A stretch of 64,000 bases of DNA from Pratylenchus scribneri (taxonomy: Eukaryota > Nematoda > Chromadorea > Rhabditida > Pratylenchidae), in the NCBI GenBank assembly GCA_030063045.1, contig JAQSEB010000186.1:248001-312000 (forward strand), written 5' to 3'. The translations under genes and the position numbers were made by a program. Of this stretch, positions 62,221-64,000 are shown in pieces (position 1 is the stretch's first letter; every line of letters begins with the position of its first letter). The notes under the pieces are model-generated. The model was given only the letters and a program-made list of their open reading frames with translations. It was not told the DNA's origin and searched no databases.

Positions 62221-64000
62221 TATTCAAATAAAAATAACCTGATAAAATAATTATTTTTTTAATTTTAAATTTACAAAATAAATTAGTTTATTTATGATTA
62301 TTAAAATAATAATTTTTAGAATTGAATTTTTATTTTAATAATAAAATTTTCATTTCTTACTTTATAATCAATATCTAAGAGAAATTAGAATATAAAATTT
62401 TTTATCTGTAAATGAACAGATGAATATTCATAAATTTTCTTTTGAAAATGGTTTTTTTTCATTAGATTTGTCATTACTTAAAAAAAATTCATTAATTTCA
62501 CTGTAATATTATTTTTTGATTAATTCTTGATTTCTCATTTGAAAATTATATTATGGCTACGAAAAAGTTACAAGAAAATTCTTATGTGTTCATTTATAAT
62601 TTTATAATAAAAAAAATAATAAATTCCATTCCTAAATAATATTGAACTAGAAAAATAATTTTAAATTTTATTTTCATAATGACTTGGGGTGGTGAAAGCG
62701 ACGGAAAAAACAAAAGAAAAATATTTTATGAATGAAATTTTTTAAATAAAATATTATATAGAAATATGATATAACAACATCATAATTAATAATTAATATT
62801 TTCAACGAATTTTCAAGAAGTCGAAATCTTTGTACCAAAATTACAATATATTAATTATAAAATTTATTTATTAAAATAAAATGAAATAATTGTTAAACAC
62901 ATAATTTGTGAAGGAAATTTTCATAAATATCAAAGTGGCCAAAGTTCTGAAGCACTTACTGGATTGTTTCGCCCTACCAGAATGACGCAAGCATTATGCG
63001 AAGACGAGGAATAGTTCGGTAATTACTTAGTCAAGAATAGTGGATACGGTCATAAGCTCATTTATAAATTATTTTTCCGGAAAAGAATTAAATCTTAGAA
63101 AATTATAAATATTTATTAAATTTCTAAAAAAAATTTATAAAACTTGCATTATTAGATCATGTGAAATTAAAAATTCAAAAAATTCTATTTATATTGTGAA
63201 AGAAGTTTTATAAAATATGTCGTTATAAATAAAAATTTTCATTTGTAATATCATTGGTGATTGGAATATAAAATGATGAAATTTTCTCTCAATTGAAATA
63301 TCGAATTTTCATCGAAGCAAAATAAAAATTTATTTAAAATAGGTTAAATAAATTAAAATTTTGTATTTATTTTACCCAAAAATGTAATTTTAAAATAAAT
63401 TATCTTAAATAATAATTAAAGAGAATTACATATTATTCTGAAATAATTTTAAGTTCAAAAGAATTATAATTCATTTATTATATTTACGAATAACTATATA
63501 TGTCATCATCATGTTGTTCAGAATATTATTAGAATATTTTTCCTTGATATGAAAATTGCACCTTTTTTCTCTGCCATTCGTAAATCCAAAAAAGAAATAA
63601 AATTAAATAAAAATATTATAAAAATTATTTAATAAAAAATAATTTGGAAAAAAATATATTTTAAGAATTATTAGACTCGTTTATTAAATAAAAATAGATA
63701 AAATATTAAATTACAATTAAAAAAGCCATAAGTTCGTTGACATTTTTATAGAAAATAAATAATATTTTTCAAGGAAAAATTAAATAAATTTTTAAGAAAA
63801 TATACTATATTTGTATTCAATTTTTATTAATTTTTGAAGTGAAAGAATCTGCAAAAAGGGTTTTTTAAAATTATAATTAAAATTTCTAAAAAATATAAAT
63901 AATTATTGAAAAAAGCAATATAAATTAAATCAATTATATGTGCATTAAAAACATTTCTTGCCATTAAATGAATCGAAATATTGTTTACATGTACAATACA

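Larger units (their letters stand above)
35138..64000. other. AT-rich host region with scattered coding-like islands
   Basis: Almost entirely A/T runs with no ORF over 70 codons that has a start. Within it, less AT-rich islands of 60-200 bp recur every few hundred to a thousand bases and contain W, C, P, G and H codons in open frames. The best are listed separately. Others seen but not listed: plus-strand frames near 38335, 38555, 39200, 40450, 43975 and 44705; minus-strand frames near 36885-37025, 41700-41850, 51600-51665 and 52885. Between islands (for example 42100-42900, 46400-47150, 47650-49300, 59650-60800, 61100-62650) I see only AT-rich DNA. A perfect TA run lies near 60599-60618. Confidence 0.5.

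Noticed and set aside
35138..64000. Bacterial endosymbiont or organelle DNA as origin of the right half
   Set aside because: Considered because of AT content and fragmentary genes, but no operon, rRNA, tRNA or intact bacterial gene is visible, and the best-recognised fragment is a eukaryote-type peptidase.

Overview
The window is eukaryotic nuclear-type DNA. It is a very AT-rich host sequence (bases 1-920 and 35138-64000) interrupted by a GC-richer block of rolling-circle transposons (921-35137). The evidence for a eukaryote is two transposon genes that each need 23 short GT-AG introns (40-54 bp) to give one open frame. I cannot place the species. Tiny introns and extreme AT content fit several nematode and protist groups, and no host gene here settles it.

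Block 921-35137 is a head-to-tail tandem array of eleven Helitron-family units (U1-U11) joined with no spacer. Every unit starts with a short TTA run, ends in a GC hairpin running into CTAG, and carries the perfect palindrome CCGCGCGGAGCTCCGCGCGG about 150 bp after its start. Nine units are non-coding passengers of 0.86-2.2 kb. Two are full autonomous elements: U3 (2993-14514) and U10 (20683-32947). Each has a non-coding 5' half (hairpin modules, roughly 100-bp tandem repeats, an almost invariant 435-bp block, short repeats just before the ATG) followed by one 24-exon gene. By my splice models the genes encode intact proteins of 2189 and 2170 residues. Domain order is AT-hooks, Cys-rich ribbon, Helitron Rep nuclease (HLH and Y-x3-Y motifs), PIF1-like helicase, and C-terminal OTU cysteine peptidase. 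The two genes differ mostly at silent sites and keep identical exon lengths across most of the gene, so both have been under protein-level selection. The passengers share the autonomous ends and could be mobilised by these proteins in trans.

The right-hand 29 kb has no long ORF. It is A/T-dominated DNA with scattered, less AT-rich islands of about 60-200 bp that hold open frames of 20-75 codons, several bracketed by AG and GT. The most recognisable pair (56516-56620 and 56786-56854) resembles two consecutive pieces of a papain/cathepsin-L-like cysteine peptidase. I annotate the best islands as low-confidence exon candidates. They could be exons of host genes with AT-rich introns, or decayed gene fragments. 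I saw no tRNA, rRNA or CRISPR array.
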